A stretch of 34,945 nucleotides of DNA from NCBI GenBank assembly GCA_002410555.1, contig DHSR01000015.1, forward strand, positions 1 through 34,945. Direction: 5' to 3'. The translations under genes and the position numbers were made by a program. Shown here piece after piece: positions 1 through 7,882 of the stretch (the stretch's first letter is position 1; every line of letters begins with the position of its first letter). This stretch comes from Bacteroidales bacterium UBA5281. Its GTDB lineage: Bacteria > Bacteroidota > Bacteroidia > Bacteroidales > Lentimicrobiaceae. The notes under the pieces are model-generated. The model saw nothing but the letters and a program-made list of their open reading frames with translations. It did no database searches and was not told the origin of the DNA.

Positions 1-255
1 GTTAGAAGATAGAAGATAGAAGATAGAGGTTAGAGTTGAGAAGTTAGAAGTTAGCTTTCCCGTCCCCTTGTCCCCACGTCCCTTTTTTATGTCCCTCGTC
101 CCTCTTAAGCGTCCCTCGTCCCTTTTGGCTTTTGGTCTTTGGCCTTTGGTCTTTGGCCTTTGAGAAGATAGAAGTTAGAAGTTAGAAGTTTACTTTCCCG
201 TCCCCTTGTCCCCACGTCTCCCTCTCTCCCTCACCCCCTCCCTCTCTCTCTCTTT
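1..255. repeat. Low-complexity block of degenerate 7-nt repeats
   Basis: The block is built from several short tandem units, most with a 7-nt period. AGAAGAT occurs three times at 4-24. GTCCCTC occurs at 91-104 (twice) and 111-117. TTTGGTC/TTTGGCC alternate at 131-158. AGAAGAT followed by three AGAAGTT units lies at 163-190. A 26-nt stretch at 55-80 is repeated exactly at 193-218 (offset 138), so the block also contains a larger duplication. It ends in a polypyrimidine tract at 217-255. No reading frame of note is present. The plus strand switches from purine-rich to pyrimidine-rich stretches twice. Function unknown. Confidence 0.85.
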
Positions 256-484
256 GCTCCTACCTCTCCTTGTCCCGCGGTTTCTGCTCTCCCCGTATAT
301 GTGGATGTAAAACCTCAAATTGTGGCAGTTTATAGTTACAGAAAACCACAACCCGTTCAATATGTAAAATATGTAAAATAATGATATAGAGAATGTTACA
401 TGTTATCTTCTGTTGCTGTCCGAATCATGGCATACAATTAGACTAAAATGTACACAACAGAATTAAAACTAAAGTAAATTCAAA
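256..484. other. Intergenic region upstream of the barrel gene
   Basis: No gene is seen here. The sequence becomes AT-rich. It holds a short tandem repeat of AATATGTAAA (about 358-380) and a weak 6-bp inverted repeat, TTGTGG/CCACAA (about 318-353). I could not find a convincing TAnnTTTG promoter box for the gene starting at 485. Confidence 0.4.
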
Positions 485-1117
485 ATGAAAACACTAAAAT
501 TATTCTCTCTCGTACTAGTTTTACTTGTTGGAAACTCGTTATTGGCTCAGGAAACTTCTGTTGGCTTTAAAGGTGGATTGAATCTGTCAACCATTAGCAC
601 TGATGGAGGTGAAGATAAAAACCTGAAGCCAGGATTTCACGTAGGAGTTTTTACTAATGTTGGTATAAATGATGCGGTGGGCTTTCAGCCTGAACTCTTA
701 TTTGGTACCAAGGGATTGAAAATTAACTACGATGGTGCCATCATCACAGATGGCGAAACACACTTTAATTTTAATTACCTTGAACTTCCACTCTATCTTA
801 CTGTTAATCTAATTGAGACATTTCGTTTTCAATTGGGGCCATATGTAAGTTACCTGTTAAGTGCCAATGTGGATACGGATGCTTCGGTGTTTAATTATTT
901 TGAAATTAACTCGAGCGATGAACTTGACAGGGAATATTTTAATGCTTTTGATTATGGTTTGGCTGCAGGCATTGCCTTTAATTTTGATGCCCTCGAAGTT
1001 GGTGTTAATTACACCTATGGGTTAAATCAGGTAGCCAAAAATGATGAACCCTCACATCGACTGTTGGGGGATGGCAAAAACAGGGTAATCCAGGTTTATG
1101 CCGGAATTAAGTTCTAA
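485..1117 (+). CDS. Outer-membrane beta-barrel protein, PorT-like family
   Basis: The protein has 210 aa. Residues 1-21 form a signal peptide (MKTLKLFSLVLVLLVGNSLLAQ, cleavage near AQ). The mature part has alternating polar and hydrophobic strands: a GFKGGLNLS opening, GFQPELLFGTKG, FNYLELPLYLTVN and FRFQLGPYVSYLL. It ends in an aromatic beta-strand, VYAGIKF. This is the pattern of the outer-membrane beta-barrel family common in Bacteroidota (PF13568, PorT-like), so it probably sits in the outer membrane as an 8-strand barrel. The family name is a motif-based call; a specific role in T9SS cannot be claimed. The ATG at 485 directly begins the signal peptide. It is followed 19 nt later by the small envelope cassette. 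Confidence 0.8.
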   Translation: MKTLKLFSLVLVLLVGNSLLAQETSVGFKGGLNLSTISTDGGEDKNLKPGFHVGVFTNVGINDAVGFQPELLFGTKGLKINYDGAIITDGETHFNFNYLELPLYLTVNLIETFRFQLGPYVSYLLSANVDTDASVFNYFEINSSDELDREYFNAFDYGLAAGIAFNFDALEVGVNYTYGLNQVAKNDEPSHRLLGDGKNRVIQVYAGIKF

Positions 1118-1136
1118 CCCTTAAAAACCGAAAAAC

Positions 1137-1304
1137 ATGTTACGTCTTGTATTGATTTTCTTCGTTATCGCCCTTTTGGCCGCAATCTTTGGATTCGGTG
1201 GTATAGCTGCCGGTGCTGCAGGTATTGCAAAAGTAATTTTCTATATTTTCATTGTGCTGTTATTGCTCTCAGTGATTGCCGGTGGAATAAGAGGATTTAA
1301 ATAA
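1137..1304 (+). CDS. DUF1328-family small membrane protein (YtjA-like)
   Basis: This 55-aa protein consists of two hydrophobic helices. The first is MLRLVLIFFVIALLAAIFGF, followed by a glycine/alanine-rich turn (GGIAAGAAGIAK), a second helix (VIFYIFIVLLLLSVIAG) and a short basic end (GIRGFK). The alternation of a Gly/Ala-rich loop between two membrane helices is typical of the DUF1328/YtjA family. These inner-membrane proteins are often found with stress-responsive small proteins, and their biochemical role is unknown. Start and stop were read directly from the bases. It lies 19 nt after the barrel gene and 35 nt before the YtxH gene, so co-transcription is likely. Confidence 0.85.
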   Translation: MLRLVLIFFVIALLAAIFGFGGIAAGAAGIAKVIFYIFIVLLLLSVIAGGIRGFK

Positions 1305-1339
1305 AAAACAAATTATTAACCTTTAAAAATTTTAAAACT

Positions 1340-1606
1340 ATGAAAACTGGAGATGTATTACTGGGATTTGCCATTGGCGCAGTTGCCGGTCTGGTTACCG
1401 GAATCCTGGTTGCCCCTGACAAAGGGACAGAAACCCGCAAAATGATCAAAACTAAAGTTAAGGATGTTACCCAAAACTTTATGGACGACGTGGAAGACAG
1501 AATCGACCGCGTTGAGGAAAAAGTAAGGTCTATGAAAAAGAAGGCTCAGCAATCAGCCGAAGAAGTAAAGGCCGATCTGAAAGAAAAAGCTGCAGGAGCC
1601 GTCTAA
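1340..1606 (+). CDS. YtxH domain-containing protein
   Basis: This protein has 88 aa. Residues 5-26 (DVLLGFAIGAVAGLVTGILV) form one glycine-rich membrane helix. It is followed by the APDKGTETRKMIKTK motif characteristic of YtxH/gas-vesicle-like small proteins. The rest is a highly charged helix predicted to form a coiled coil (VEDRIDRVEEKVRSMKKKAQ). The family is associated with general stress in Firmicutes and is very common in Bacteroidota, but its molecular function is not established. The neighbours are DUF1328 upstream and a DUF1469/holin-like protein 28 nt downstream. Confidence 0.88.
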   Translation: MKTGDVLLGFAIGAVAGLVTGILVAPDKGTETRKMIKTKVKDVTQNFMDDVEDRIDRVEEKVRSMKKKAQQSAEEVKADLKEKAAGAV

Positions 1607-1634
1607 TCATTATTATTAACTGCCTTATATCACC

Positions 1635-2009
1635 ATGAAAGCAATTGTATCCGATAGTATTTCCGCATTAAAAGATTCGCTTGAACGATATCTCGAATTG
1701 AGATTGGACTTGCTTAAGCTTTCTGTCCTTTCTAAAATCAGTAAAATATCAGTGTTTCTGATTACTGCGCTGGTTGTTGTTTTATTGGGATCTGCTTTTT
1801 TACTTTTTGGTGCGGCAGCTTTCGTGGTGTGGTACGGCAATACCTATGGCGATTATCTAATGGGATTGCTGATGGTTACCGGATTTATTCTCTTCCTGGG
1901 CATATTATTTTACCTGTTACGTCGACCTTTAATTTCTTCAATTGTAATTAAAAGTTTTGCAGGTATTTTATTTGAAAATGATGATGACAATTCATTAGGC
2001 CATGAATAG
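1635..2009 (+). CDS. Phage-holin-like family membrane protein (DUF1469 type)
   Basis: This 124-aa protein has an amphipathic N-terminal helix (residues 1-35, with LERYLELRLDLLKLSVLSKISK). Two membrane hairpin helices follow: about 37-66 (ISVFLITALVVVLLGSAFLLFGAAAFVVW) and 75-95 (LMGLLMVTGFILFLGILFYLL). The C-terminal tail is acidic. This layout fits the DUF1469/Phage_holin_3_6 group. Despite the name it is usually a chromosomal envelope protein next to YtxH genes; there is no phage here. Its stop overlaps the start of the next gene by 8 nt, so translation of the two is probably coupled. Confidence 0.8.
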   Translation: MKAIVSDSISALKDSLERYLELRLDLLKLSVLSKISKISVFLITALVVVLLGSAFLLFGAAAFVVWYGNTYGDYLMGLLMVTGFILFLGILFYLLRRPLISSIVIKSFAGILFENDDDNSLGHE

Positions 2010-2217
2010 TAAAAACCTGAAAACATTCAATGAGATTAAGTTGATGCGTCTTAATCATAAACAGCGTTTGAAATACACTGAAGATCAGATTAAGGCGCGG
2101 CTGGACCTCGTATATCAGAATTACAAATTACAGCTAAAAGGTGAACTTGTAAAACGCGGTACCTTTATGATATTTAACTTCCTGGGGAAGAAAATTATGC
2201 ATCGATTCTCCCGCTGA
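2002..2217 (+). CDS. Unknown basic 71-aa protein, last gene of the envelope cassette
   Basis: The protein has 71 residues and is strongly basic (many K/R). It has a charged helical first half (NEIKLMRLNHKQRLKYTEDQ) and a short hydrophobic patch near the C-terminus (GTFMIFNFLGKKIM). There is no signal peptide and no domain I recognise. The ATG at 2002 overlaps the end of the holin-like gene by 8 nt, which argues that it is a real, coupled gene. A strong terminator follows 45 nt after the stop. It may associate with the inner face of the membrane through its basic residues; this is inference. Confidence 0.65.
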   Translation: MNSKNLKTFNEIKLMRLNHKQRLKYTEDQIKARLDLVYQNYKLQLKGELVKRGTFMIFNFLGKKIMHRFSR

Positions 2218-2262
2218 TGTAGAGTTTAATCCCGTTTTGTTGTGTGTTGTTGTTAGTTGCGT

Positions 2263-2296
2263 TAAAGCCCTGCATTTTTGCAGGGCTTTACTTTTA
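2263..2296 (+). terminator. Intrinsic terminator of the envelope cassette
   Basis: A perfect 12-bp stem, TAAAGCCCTGCA (2263-2274) and TGCAGGGCTTTA (2279-2290), encloses a TTTT loop and is followed by CTTTTAA. It lies 45 nt after the last small gene. Confidence 0.85.
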
Positions 2297-2417
2297 AGAT
2301 CCGTATAGTACCAGTGTAATCATTCTACCAGAGCTTTTATTACCATAAAATTGGAATTTAAGCTTTAATAAGCTGCCCTCAGAAACCGGGGCAGTTTTTA
2401 TAAGGTAATATTCAATT

Positions 2418-2448
2418 CTGGGACTTTCCGACTAAATAACTAAATTTG
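2418..2448 (+). promoter_or_regulatory. Probable Bacteroidota-type promoter of pheT
   Basis: A -7 box TAAATTTG (2441-2448) fits TAnnTTTG exactly. The -33 position carries CTG (2418-2420) with a 20-nt spacer, a partial match to TTTG. Transcription would start near 2453, giving a leader of about 14 nt. Confidence 0.55.
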
Positions 2449-2466
2449 CAGCCTTATAATTTTTTT

Positions 2467-4929
2467 ATGAAAATATCATTGAATTGGTTGCGGGATTACC
2501 TTGATACAGACCTTTCTGTTAATGAATTGTCACACTTGTTAACCGATATCGGACTTGAAGTAGAGGCTGTTGAAGAATTTGAATCGATTAAAGGAGGACT
2601 AAAGGGCGTTGTAACAGGACAGGTAATGGAATGTAAACGACATCCCAATGCAGATAAACTAAGCCTGACTAAAGTAGATGTCGGTACAGGAACTTTATTG
2701 AACATTGTATGTGGTGCCCCCAATGTTGAAGCCGGCCAGAAAGTGATGGTAGCTACAACCGGAACCACGCTTTACATGGGAGAAGAGGCCCTGGAAATAC
2801 GGCGTTCAAAAATCCGTGGAGAGGTTTCGGAAGGCATGATCTGTGCTGAGGATGAACTCGGTATTGGCCATGACCATCAGGGTATAATGGTTTTGCCGCC
2901 GGATACAAAACCTGGATTGCCAGCCTCAACCGTGTTGGGACTGGAAACAGATGTCGTTTTTGAAATAGGACTAACCCCCAACCGGGCCGATGCTGCTTCG
3001 CACATCGGCGTAGCCCGCGATCTTGCTGCTGCTCTTAACATAAGGTTTCCCAAAAAACAGGAAGTTAAAGTAAAACTGCCCGATGTTTCTTCCTTTAAAG
3101 CAGAAAATAATCATTTGCCAGTAACCGTTGAAGTGAAAGATGCTGTGGCTTGTCCGCGTTATTCTGGCCTCACCCTTCAGGGAATAACGGTAGCGCCTTC
3201 ACCCTCATGGCTGGTAAACCGGCTTAAAGCCATAGGTGTACGACCCATCAACAACGTGGTGGATGCCACCAATTATGTGCTGTTTGAATATGGGCAGCCT
3301 TTACATGCTTTTGATGCCAGTGCCATTGAGGGAAATAAAATAATAGTGAGCACCGTGCCTGCTGAAACCCGGTTTATTACCCTGGACGGAGTAGAGCGAA
3401 AACTATCGTCCCGGGATTTGATGATTTGTAATACCGCTGCCCCCATGTGCATCGCAGGTGTCTTTGGCGGACAATCCTCCGGCGTTACAGCAGAAACCAC
3501 AAGCATCTTTCTGGAAAGTGCCTGCTTTAATGCGGTATGGGTGCGAAAAACATCCAATCTGCATGGATTGAAAACAGATGCTTCTTTCCGTTTTGAGCGT
3601 GGAACCGATCCTGAAATAACGGTTACGGCATTGAAAAGGGCAGCCATGCTTATTCGGGAATTGGCTGGAGGAAGCATCTCATCTGAAATTCAGGATGTTT
3701 ATCCAAAACCGGTTAAACCCGTTCAAATCGACATTACGTTTGATTACATCAATCGTTTTGTAGGACAGGTTATTCCCGCACAGGAAGTGGTAAATATTGT
3801 CACGCAACTGGGAATTACAGTACTTTATCAGGATGAGTCCCGGCTAAAAGTCTCAGTTCCCGCTTTTAAGGTAGATGTGACCGGCAAATCTGATCTGATT
3901 GAAGAAATATTACGTATATATGGCTACAATAAAATCAATTCAGACAGCAGGCAGGGAACCGGCTATTCTGACCAACATCCCCCCATTTCTGAATTGCTTC
4001 AGCATAAAATTTCAGATCATCTGGCAAGCAAAGGTTTCAACGAAATTATAACCAATTCTCTCAGTAGCTCGGGACATTACACAGGCAGTAAATGGTTTGA
4101 TGAAAATCGCCTGGTGAAAATTTTTAATCCCTTGTCAAAGGAACTTGATGTCATGCGTCAAACACTTATATTTAGTGGGTTGGAATCTTTGGCTTTTAAC
4201 ATTAACCGCAAGCATTCAAACCTGAATTTCTTTGAATTTGGTCGTACCTATGCTTTAAAAGATAATCCGGTAAAGGGAGAGGTTACCGCCTCCTACCATG
4301 AAACGCGCATGCTTGCCCTATTTCAAACCGGCGACAAATTTCCTGAAAGCTGGCACAATCAAACAGCGAAGACAGATTTTTATCGGTTGCATTCCGTTGT
4401 TCAGGGCATAATGGCAAAAACCGGTGCCGTCGGCTTACTTAAACCTAACGAGGTTATACCTCCCTTCTTTGAATATGGAATGGTATACAAAAATAATGAC
4501 CATCCTGTTTATTGCCTTGGCCGGCTGAATAAAAAGCTCTGCACCTCTTTTGATGTGTCGCAGCCTGTATTTTATGCCGGGATACATTGGGATAATTTGT
4601 TGGAACTGGTTAAAAACCACCACGTTAATTACGTGCCTGTTTCCCGGTTTCCAGAAGTTCGACGTGATCTTGCCCTTATAATAGAAAAAAGGATTAATTA
4701 TGCGCAATTGGAAGAGATTGCTTTTCGCTATGGAAAAAAGATGCTTAAACAAGTTAACCTGTTTGATATCTATGAGGGCGAAAGCATTGGCAGCGGGAAA
4801 AAATCGTACGCATTGAGTTTTATTCTTCAGGATGAAAATAAAACCCTTACCGATAAAGAAATTGATAAATTTATGGCCCGGCTGATTGAAGTATATGAAA
4901 AAGAAGCCGATGCCATCATCCGTAAATGA
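2467..4929 (+). CDS. pheT: Phenylalanine-tRNA ligase beta subunit
   Basis: This 820-aa protein charges tRNA-Phe together with PheS as an alpha2-beta2 enzyme in the cytoplasm. It opens with the typical MKISLNWLRDYLDTDLSVNE. The EMAP/OB tRNA-binding domain (about residues 40-150) contains HPNADKLSLTKVDVG and IRGEVSEGMICAEDELG. The B3/4 editing domain (about 210-370) contains NNVVDATNYVLFEYGQPLHAFD and ESACFNAVWVRKTSNLHGLKTDASFRFERG. The B5 region is around 400-470, then the catalytic-like core (FNPLSKELDVMRQTL). The C-terminal ferredoxin-fold anticodon-binding domain (about 725-820) begins VPVSRFPEVRRDLALII. The ATG at 2467 was chosen over an in-frame TTG at 2446 because the family starts at MKIS and the -7 promoter box overlaps the TTG. 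Length is normal for the family. pheS is not in the window. Confidence 0.97.
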   Translation: MKISLNWLRDYLDTDLSVNELSHLLTDIGLEVEAVEEFESIKGGLKGVVTGQVMECKRHPNADKLSLTKVDVGTGTLLNIVCGAPNVEAGQKVMVATTGTTLYMGEEALEIRRSKIRGEVSEGMICAEDELGIGHDHQGIMVLPPDTKPGLPASTVLGLETDVVFEIGLTPNRADAASHIGVARDLAAALNIRFPKKQEVKVKLPDVSSFKAENNHLPVTVEVKDAVACPRYSGLTLQGITVAPSPSWLVNRLKAIGVRPINNVVDATNYVLFEYGQPLHAFDASAIEGNKIIVSTVPAETRFITLDGVERKLSSRDLMICNTAAPMCIAGVFGGQSSGVTAETTSIFLESACFNAVWVRKTSNLHGLKTDASFRFERGTDPEITVTALKRAAMLIRELAGGSISSEIQDVYPKPVKPVQIDITFDYINRFVGQVIPAQEVVNIVTQLGITVLYQDESRLKVSVPAFKVDVTGKSDLIEEILRIYGYNKINSDSRQGTGYSDQHPPISELLQHKISDHLASKGFNEIITNSLSSSGHYTGSKWFDENRLVKIFNPLSKELDVMRQTLIFSGLESLAFNINRKHSNLNFFEFGRTYALKDNPVKGEVTASYHETRMLALFQTGDKFPESWHNQTAKTDFYRLHSVVQGIMAKTGAVGLLKPNEVIPPFFEYGMVYKNNDHPVYCLGRLNKKLCTSFDVSQPVFYAGIHWDNLLELVKNHHVNYVPVSRFPEVRRDLALIIEKRINYAQLEEIAFRYGKKMLKQVNLFDIYEGESIGSGKKSYALSFILQDENKTLTDKEIDKFMARLIEVYEKEADAIIRK

Positions 4930-5022
4930 TCGCTAATTAAGGCTTACCTGCTGAAAACCAAAGCGCAAACAGTTTGTTTAATTGTGGTTCAGATTTTATT
5001 TTACTTGTAAAAACCAACAACA

Positions 5023-6021
5023 ATGCAAACAAAATACGGATTTCAGCTAATGGATATTGATGAATTTAGCGGATGGATAGCCGCACAAACGGTAAGCCGG
5101 GAAATAAACCTGATTCAACAGCATCACACCTACCTGCCCGATTACAATCATTTTACCGGCAGCAACCATTTCGAGCGGATGCGTTCCATGAAAACCTATC
5201 ATACGGTGAACAATGGATGGAGTGATATAGCCCAGCATTTTACTACCTTTCCCGATGGAACAATTGGTATATGCCGGCCGCTTAACCAGATTCCTGTGGG
5301 TATAAAAGGCGCCAATGCACGTGGTATCTGTATTGAGCACTTTGGTAATTTTGATGCCGGCCACGATGATATGTCTCCCGGGCATCGAAAAACCATTGTT
5401 GAACTTACTGCCCTGCTTTGCCGCAAATTTTCACTTCCACCTGATACCGGACATATTGTATATCACCATTGGTACGACCTGAACTCGGGCATTCGTCGCG
5501 ACGGTAAAGGGACAACCAAAAGTTGTCCGGGCACGGCCTTTTTTGGTGGGAACAAGGTGGCTGATGCAGAAAGAGAATTTATTCCCCTGGTTAAAGCAGC
5601 CATTCAAAATGGTCACTTTACCACAGATATTGTTCAGCCGGGTGCAGCATCTGCTGAAGTGTATGAAACAGGTATTGTAAACGCACCCCGACTTAACGTT
5701 CGTCTTGGGCCCGGAACCAACTATGCAGTTGTCAGCAGTCTGGGAACAGGTGCGGTTGTAGCTGTTTATGAAAGTAAAAATGGATGGTTACGCATCAGTT
5801 CAGAGAATTATTGGGTTGCTGAGCGACATGTTCTGAAGGTGAAACGGGCGCGCACTACTGCCGGTATACTTAATATTCGCACCGGGCCGGGCGGGACGTT
5901 TAACAAAATTGGATCACTGCCCCGTAATACAAGTGTTTTCGTGTATGATACTTCGCCGGGATGGTGCAGAATTGACCTCAATGATAAGTGGGTGAGCAGT
6001 GCGTATCTCACTTATAACTGA
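5023..6021 (+). CDS. N-acetylmuramoyl-L-alanine amidase with two C-terminal SH3b domains
   Basis: This 332-aa protein is a probable peptidoglycan hydrolase. Residues about 28-180 form an Amidase_2/PGRP-like domain. Possible zinc ligands are H34 or H35 (QQHHTYLP), H148 or H149 (YHHWYD) and C168 in KSCPG; the lysine before the cysteine motif is also conserved in T7-lysozyme-like enzymes. FPDGTIGICRPLNQIPVGIKG and ICIEHFGNFD fit the substrate groove. Two bacterial SH3 domains follow, at about 214-272 (LNVRLGPGTNYAVV, WLRIS) and 276-331 (LNIRTGPGGTFNKIG, WCRIDL); they usually bind cell wall. No signal peptide is visible at the N-terminus (MQTKYGFQLMDIDEF), which is odd for a cell-wall enzyme and resembles endolysins. 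No other phage gene is nearby. Single gene, 93 nt after pheT. Confidence 0.88.
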   Translation: MQTKYGFQLMDIDEFSGWIAAQTVSREINLIQQHHTYLPDYNHFTGSNHFERMRSMKTYHTVNNGWSDIAQHFTTFPDGTIGICRPLNQIPVGIKGANARGICIEHFGNFDAGHDDMSPGHRKTIVELTALLCRKFSLPPDTGHIVYHHWYDLNSGIRRDGKGTTKSCPGTAFFGGNKVADAEREFIPLVKAAIQNGHFTTDIVQPGAASAEVYETGIVNAPRLNVRLGPGTNYAVVSSLGTGAVVAVYESKNGWLRISSENYWVAERHVLKVKRARTTAGILNIRTGPGGTFNKIGSLPRNTSVFVYDTSPGWCRIDLNDKWVSSAYLTYN

Positions 6022-6066
6022 AAAACTTCGCTGTTTTGTCAAAATGGCAGATAATTCTGTTTTTAT

Positions 6067-6097
6067 CTGCAATTGCGCCATCTAATTGTTAATTTTG
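6067..6097 (+). promoter_or_regulatory. Probable promoter of the sigma-54 activator operon
   Basis: TAATTTTG at 6090-6097 fits the -7 consensus TAnnTTTG. CTG at 6067-6069 with a 20-nt spacer is a partial -33 box, the same arrangement as before pheT. The -33 region overlaps the right arm of an 8-bp inverted repeat, GCAGATAA (6047-6054) / TTATCTGC (6063-6070), which could be the end of the amidase transcript or an operator. Confidence 0.5.
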
Positions 6098-6126
6098 CAG
6101 TATTATACTGATTTTATTATTTAACA

Positions 6127-7350
6127 ATGGATATTCAGCAAATTAAACAGCGATTCAGCATCATTGGTCATTCCTCTTTGCTCGACCGCGCCATTGATGT
6201 AGCCCGTCAGGTAGCTGCCACCGATATTACCGTGCTAATTACGGGTGAAAGTGGTGTGGGCAAAGAGGTGTTTCCTCAGATCATCCATCAGCTCAGTGCA
6301 CGAAAACATGGTCCATATATTGCCGTTAATTGTGGTGCGATACCCGAAGGCACCATCGATTCAGAATTGTTTGGCCATGAAAAAGGCAGTTTTACCGGAG
6401 CTGTGGATTCACGAAAAGGATATTTTGAAGTGGTTAGCGGAGGTACCATCTTTCTTGACGAAGTGGCCGATTTGCCCCTTTCTACCCAGGTAAGGTTATT
6501 GAGGGTGCTCGAAACCGGTGAATTTATCAAGGTGGGGGCATCCAAAGTACTTAAAACTGACGTAAGGGTTGTAGCAGCCACCAATGTTGATATAGCTGAT
6601 GCCATCAATAAGGGGAAATTCCGCCAGGACTTGTATTACCGGCTCAGTACTGTTCCCATACATATTCCACCGCTGCGCGACCGTAAAGAAGATATTGTAT
6701 TGCTTTTCAAGAAGTTTGCCAACGATTTTGCAGAGAAATACCGCATGCCACCACTTGATCTGGACGATAAATCCAAACAAATGCTGATGCAATACCGCTG
6801 GAATGGAAACATCAGACAATTGAAAAACATTACCGAACATATCTCCATTATCGAACCCACCCGGATGCTCACCCCTGAAACACTGGTAAAGTATCTGCCG
6901 GGTGACAATCGCGACTTGCCGGTATTGTATAACAAAGAACATATACACGACATCAGCGAGCGTGAATTGCTTTATAAAGTTTTGTTCGATATGAAACACG
7001 ATATCAATGAGCTGAAAAAACTAGTGGTGGATATTTTGGCAAAAGGTGAATTTCCCCATGACATTGCCAGTGACCACCAGCCCCTGATCAGACAACTGAT
7101 CAAAGATGTATCAGAAGCTGATCAGGAGGCAGAGGCAGTAGCGGCCGACGATGGCACGTCCATACTGGAAATGGAAGGCTTTTATACCCCTGAAGTACTG
7201 GATGAGTCCTTATCATTGCAGAAAAAAGAGATTGATCTTATACGCAGAGCCATTGAAAAACATGGGGGAAAACGTAAAAATGCTGCCAAAGAACTGGGTA
7301 TTTCGGAACGCACCTTATACCGTAAAATCAAAGAATATGACATTCGGTAA
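6127..7350 (+). CDS. Sigma-54-dependent transcriptional activator without receiver domain
   Basis: The protein has 407 aa. The AAA+ sigma-54 interaction domain starts almost at the N-terminus. Walker A is GESGVGKE (residues 40-47), the sigma-54 contact loop is GSFTGA (87-92, serine in place of the usual alanine), Walker B is TIFLDE (107-112), and R166/R172 in KFRQDLYYRL are candidate arginine-finger residues. A Fis-type helix-turn-helix is at about 370-405 (KNAAKELGISERTLYRKIKEY). There is no receiver, GAF or PAS domain, so activity must be set by level, by the region between the AAA+ and HTH parts (about 250-360, acidic), or by a partner. The next gene, lptE, overlaps its end by 14 nt. The order activator-lptE-TPR-secG, with groESL after, recurs in Bacteroidota as far as I know. 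Confidence 0.93.
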   Translation: MDIQQIKQRFSIIGHSSLLDRAIDVARQVAATDITVLITGESGVGKEVFPQIIHQLSARKHGPYIAVNCGAIPEGTIDSELFGHEKGSFTGAVDSRKGYFEVVSGGTIFLDEVADLPLSTQVRLLRVLETGEFIKVGASKVLKTDVRVVAATNVDIADAINKGKFRQDLYYRLSTVPIHIPPLRDRKEDIVLLFKKFANDFAEKYRMPPLDLDDKSKQMLMQYRWNGNIRQLKNITEHISIIEPTRMLTPETLVKYLPGDNRDLPVLYNKEHIHDISERELLYKVLFDMKHDINELKKLVVDILAKGEFPHDIASDHQPLIRQLIKDVSEADQEAEAVAADDGTSILEMEGFYTPEVLDESLSLQKKEIDLIRRAIEKHGGKRKNAAKELGISERTLYRKIKEYDIR

Positions 7351-7870
7351 GAACCTGGTTTTATCGCAGGCAATAAAACTCCTGATGGTGATGATTGTGG
7401 GTAGTGGAATGTTTAGCTCGTGTGGAATGTATTCTTTTACAGGGGCATCTATTCCGCCGGAAGCGAAAACTGTTTCGGTAGCTCTCTTCCCCAATCAGGC
7501 CGATCTGGTTCAGCCCATCTTAAGCCAGACCTTTACCGAAGCCTTACGCGACCGGTTTGTGTCACAGACAAGTTTAACACTGGTGCCACGGAATGGTGAT
7601 CTTGCCCTGGAAGGCGAAATTACAGGTTATACCACCGAGCCGGTGGCCATTTCAGGCTCACAACAAGCCGCACAAATTCGATTGAAAATTACTGTAAACG
7701 TCAGATTTACCAATAAATATGATCCTAAGGCTGATTTTGAGAGTAAATTTACCCGTTACTATGATTATTCCAGTAATCTCAATCTGTTTTCGGTTGAAGC
7801 TGAGTTGATTGAAACGATAACCAAAGACCTGGTGGATGATATTTTTAATAAAGCCGTAGTAAACTGGTAA
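7337..7870 (+). CDS. lptE: LptE-like LPS assembly lipoprotein
   Basis: This 177-aa protein is a probable outer-membrane lipoprotein that works with LptD to place LPS in the outer leaflet. The N-terminal part (KLLMVMIVGSGMFSSC) is a lipoprotein signal with C29 as the likely lipidated residue. The mature start GMYSFTGASIPPEAKTVSVA is the classic LptE opening (YSFTGxxI). The ATG at 7337 overlaps the activator gene by 14 nt; 7384 is a possible alternative start. An upstream extension of the frame to 7151 was rejected because it only runs antiphase inside the activator. Length fits the family (about 170 aa). Overlap with the regulator gene indicates one transcript. Confidence 0.88.
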   Translation: MTFGKNLVLSQAIKLLMVMIVGSGMFSSCGMYSFTGASIPPEAKTVSVALFPNQADLVQPILSQTFTEALRDRFVSQTSLTLVPRNGDLALEGEITGYTTEPVAISGSQQAAQIRLKITVNVRFTNKYDPKADFESKFTRYYDYSSNLNLFSVEAELIETITKDLVDDIFNKAVVNW

Positions 7871-7882
7871 TCACAAGTGAAA

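Noticed and set aside
1..255. CRISPR array
   Set aside because: The repeats are 7 nt and directly adjacent without unique spacers, and no cas genes are present.
1635..2009. Holin-like gene as evidence of a prophage
   Set aside because: No integrase, capsid, terminase or other phage gene is near; the family is common as a chromosomal envelope protein beside YtxH.
2446..2466. TTG start for pheT
   Set aside because: It overlaps the -7 box, and the family begins at MKISLNWL encoded from 2467.
4435..4752. Antisense reading frames inside pheT and similar frames inside other genes
   Set aside because: They overlap strong conserved genes, have no recognised domains, and arise from codon bias of the real genes.
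7151..7336. Upstream extension of the lptE frame
   Set aside because: It only runs inside the activator gene in another phase, has no lipoprotein signal and is not like LptE; the start at 7337 gives the normal N-terminus.
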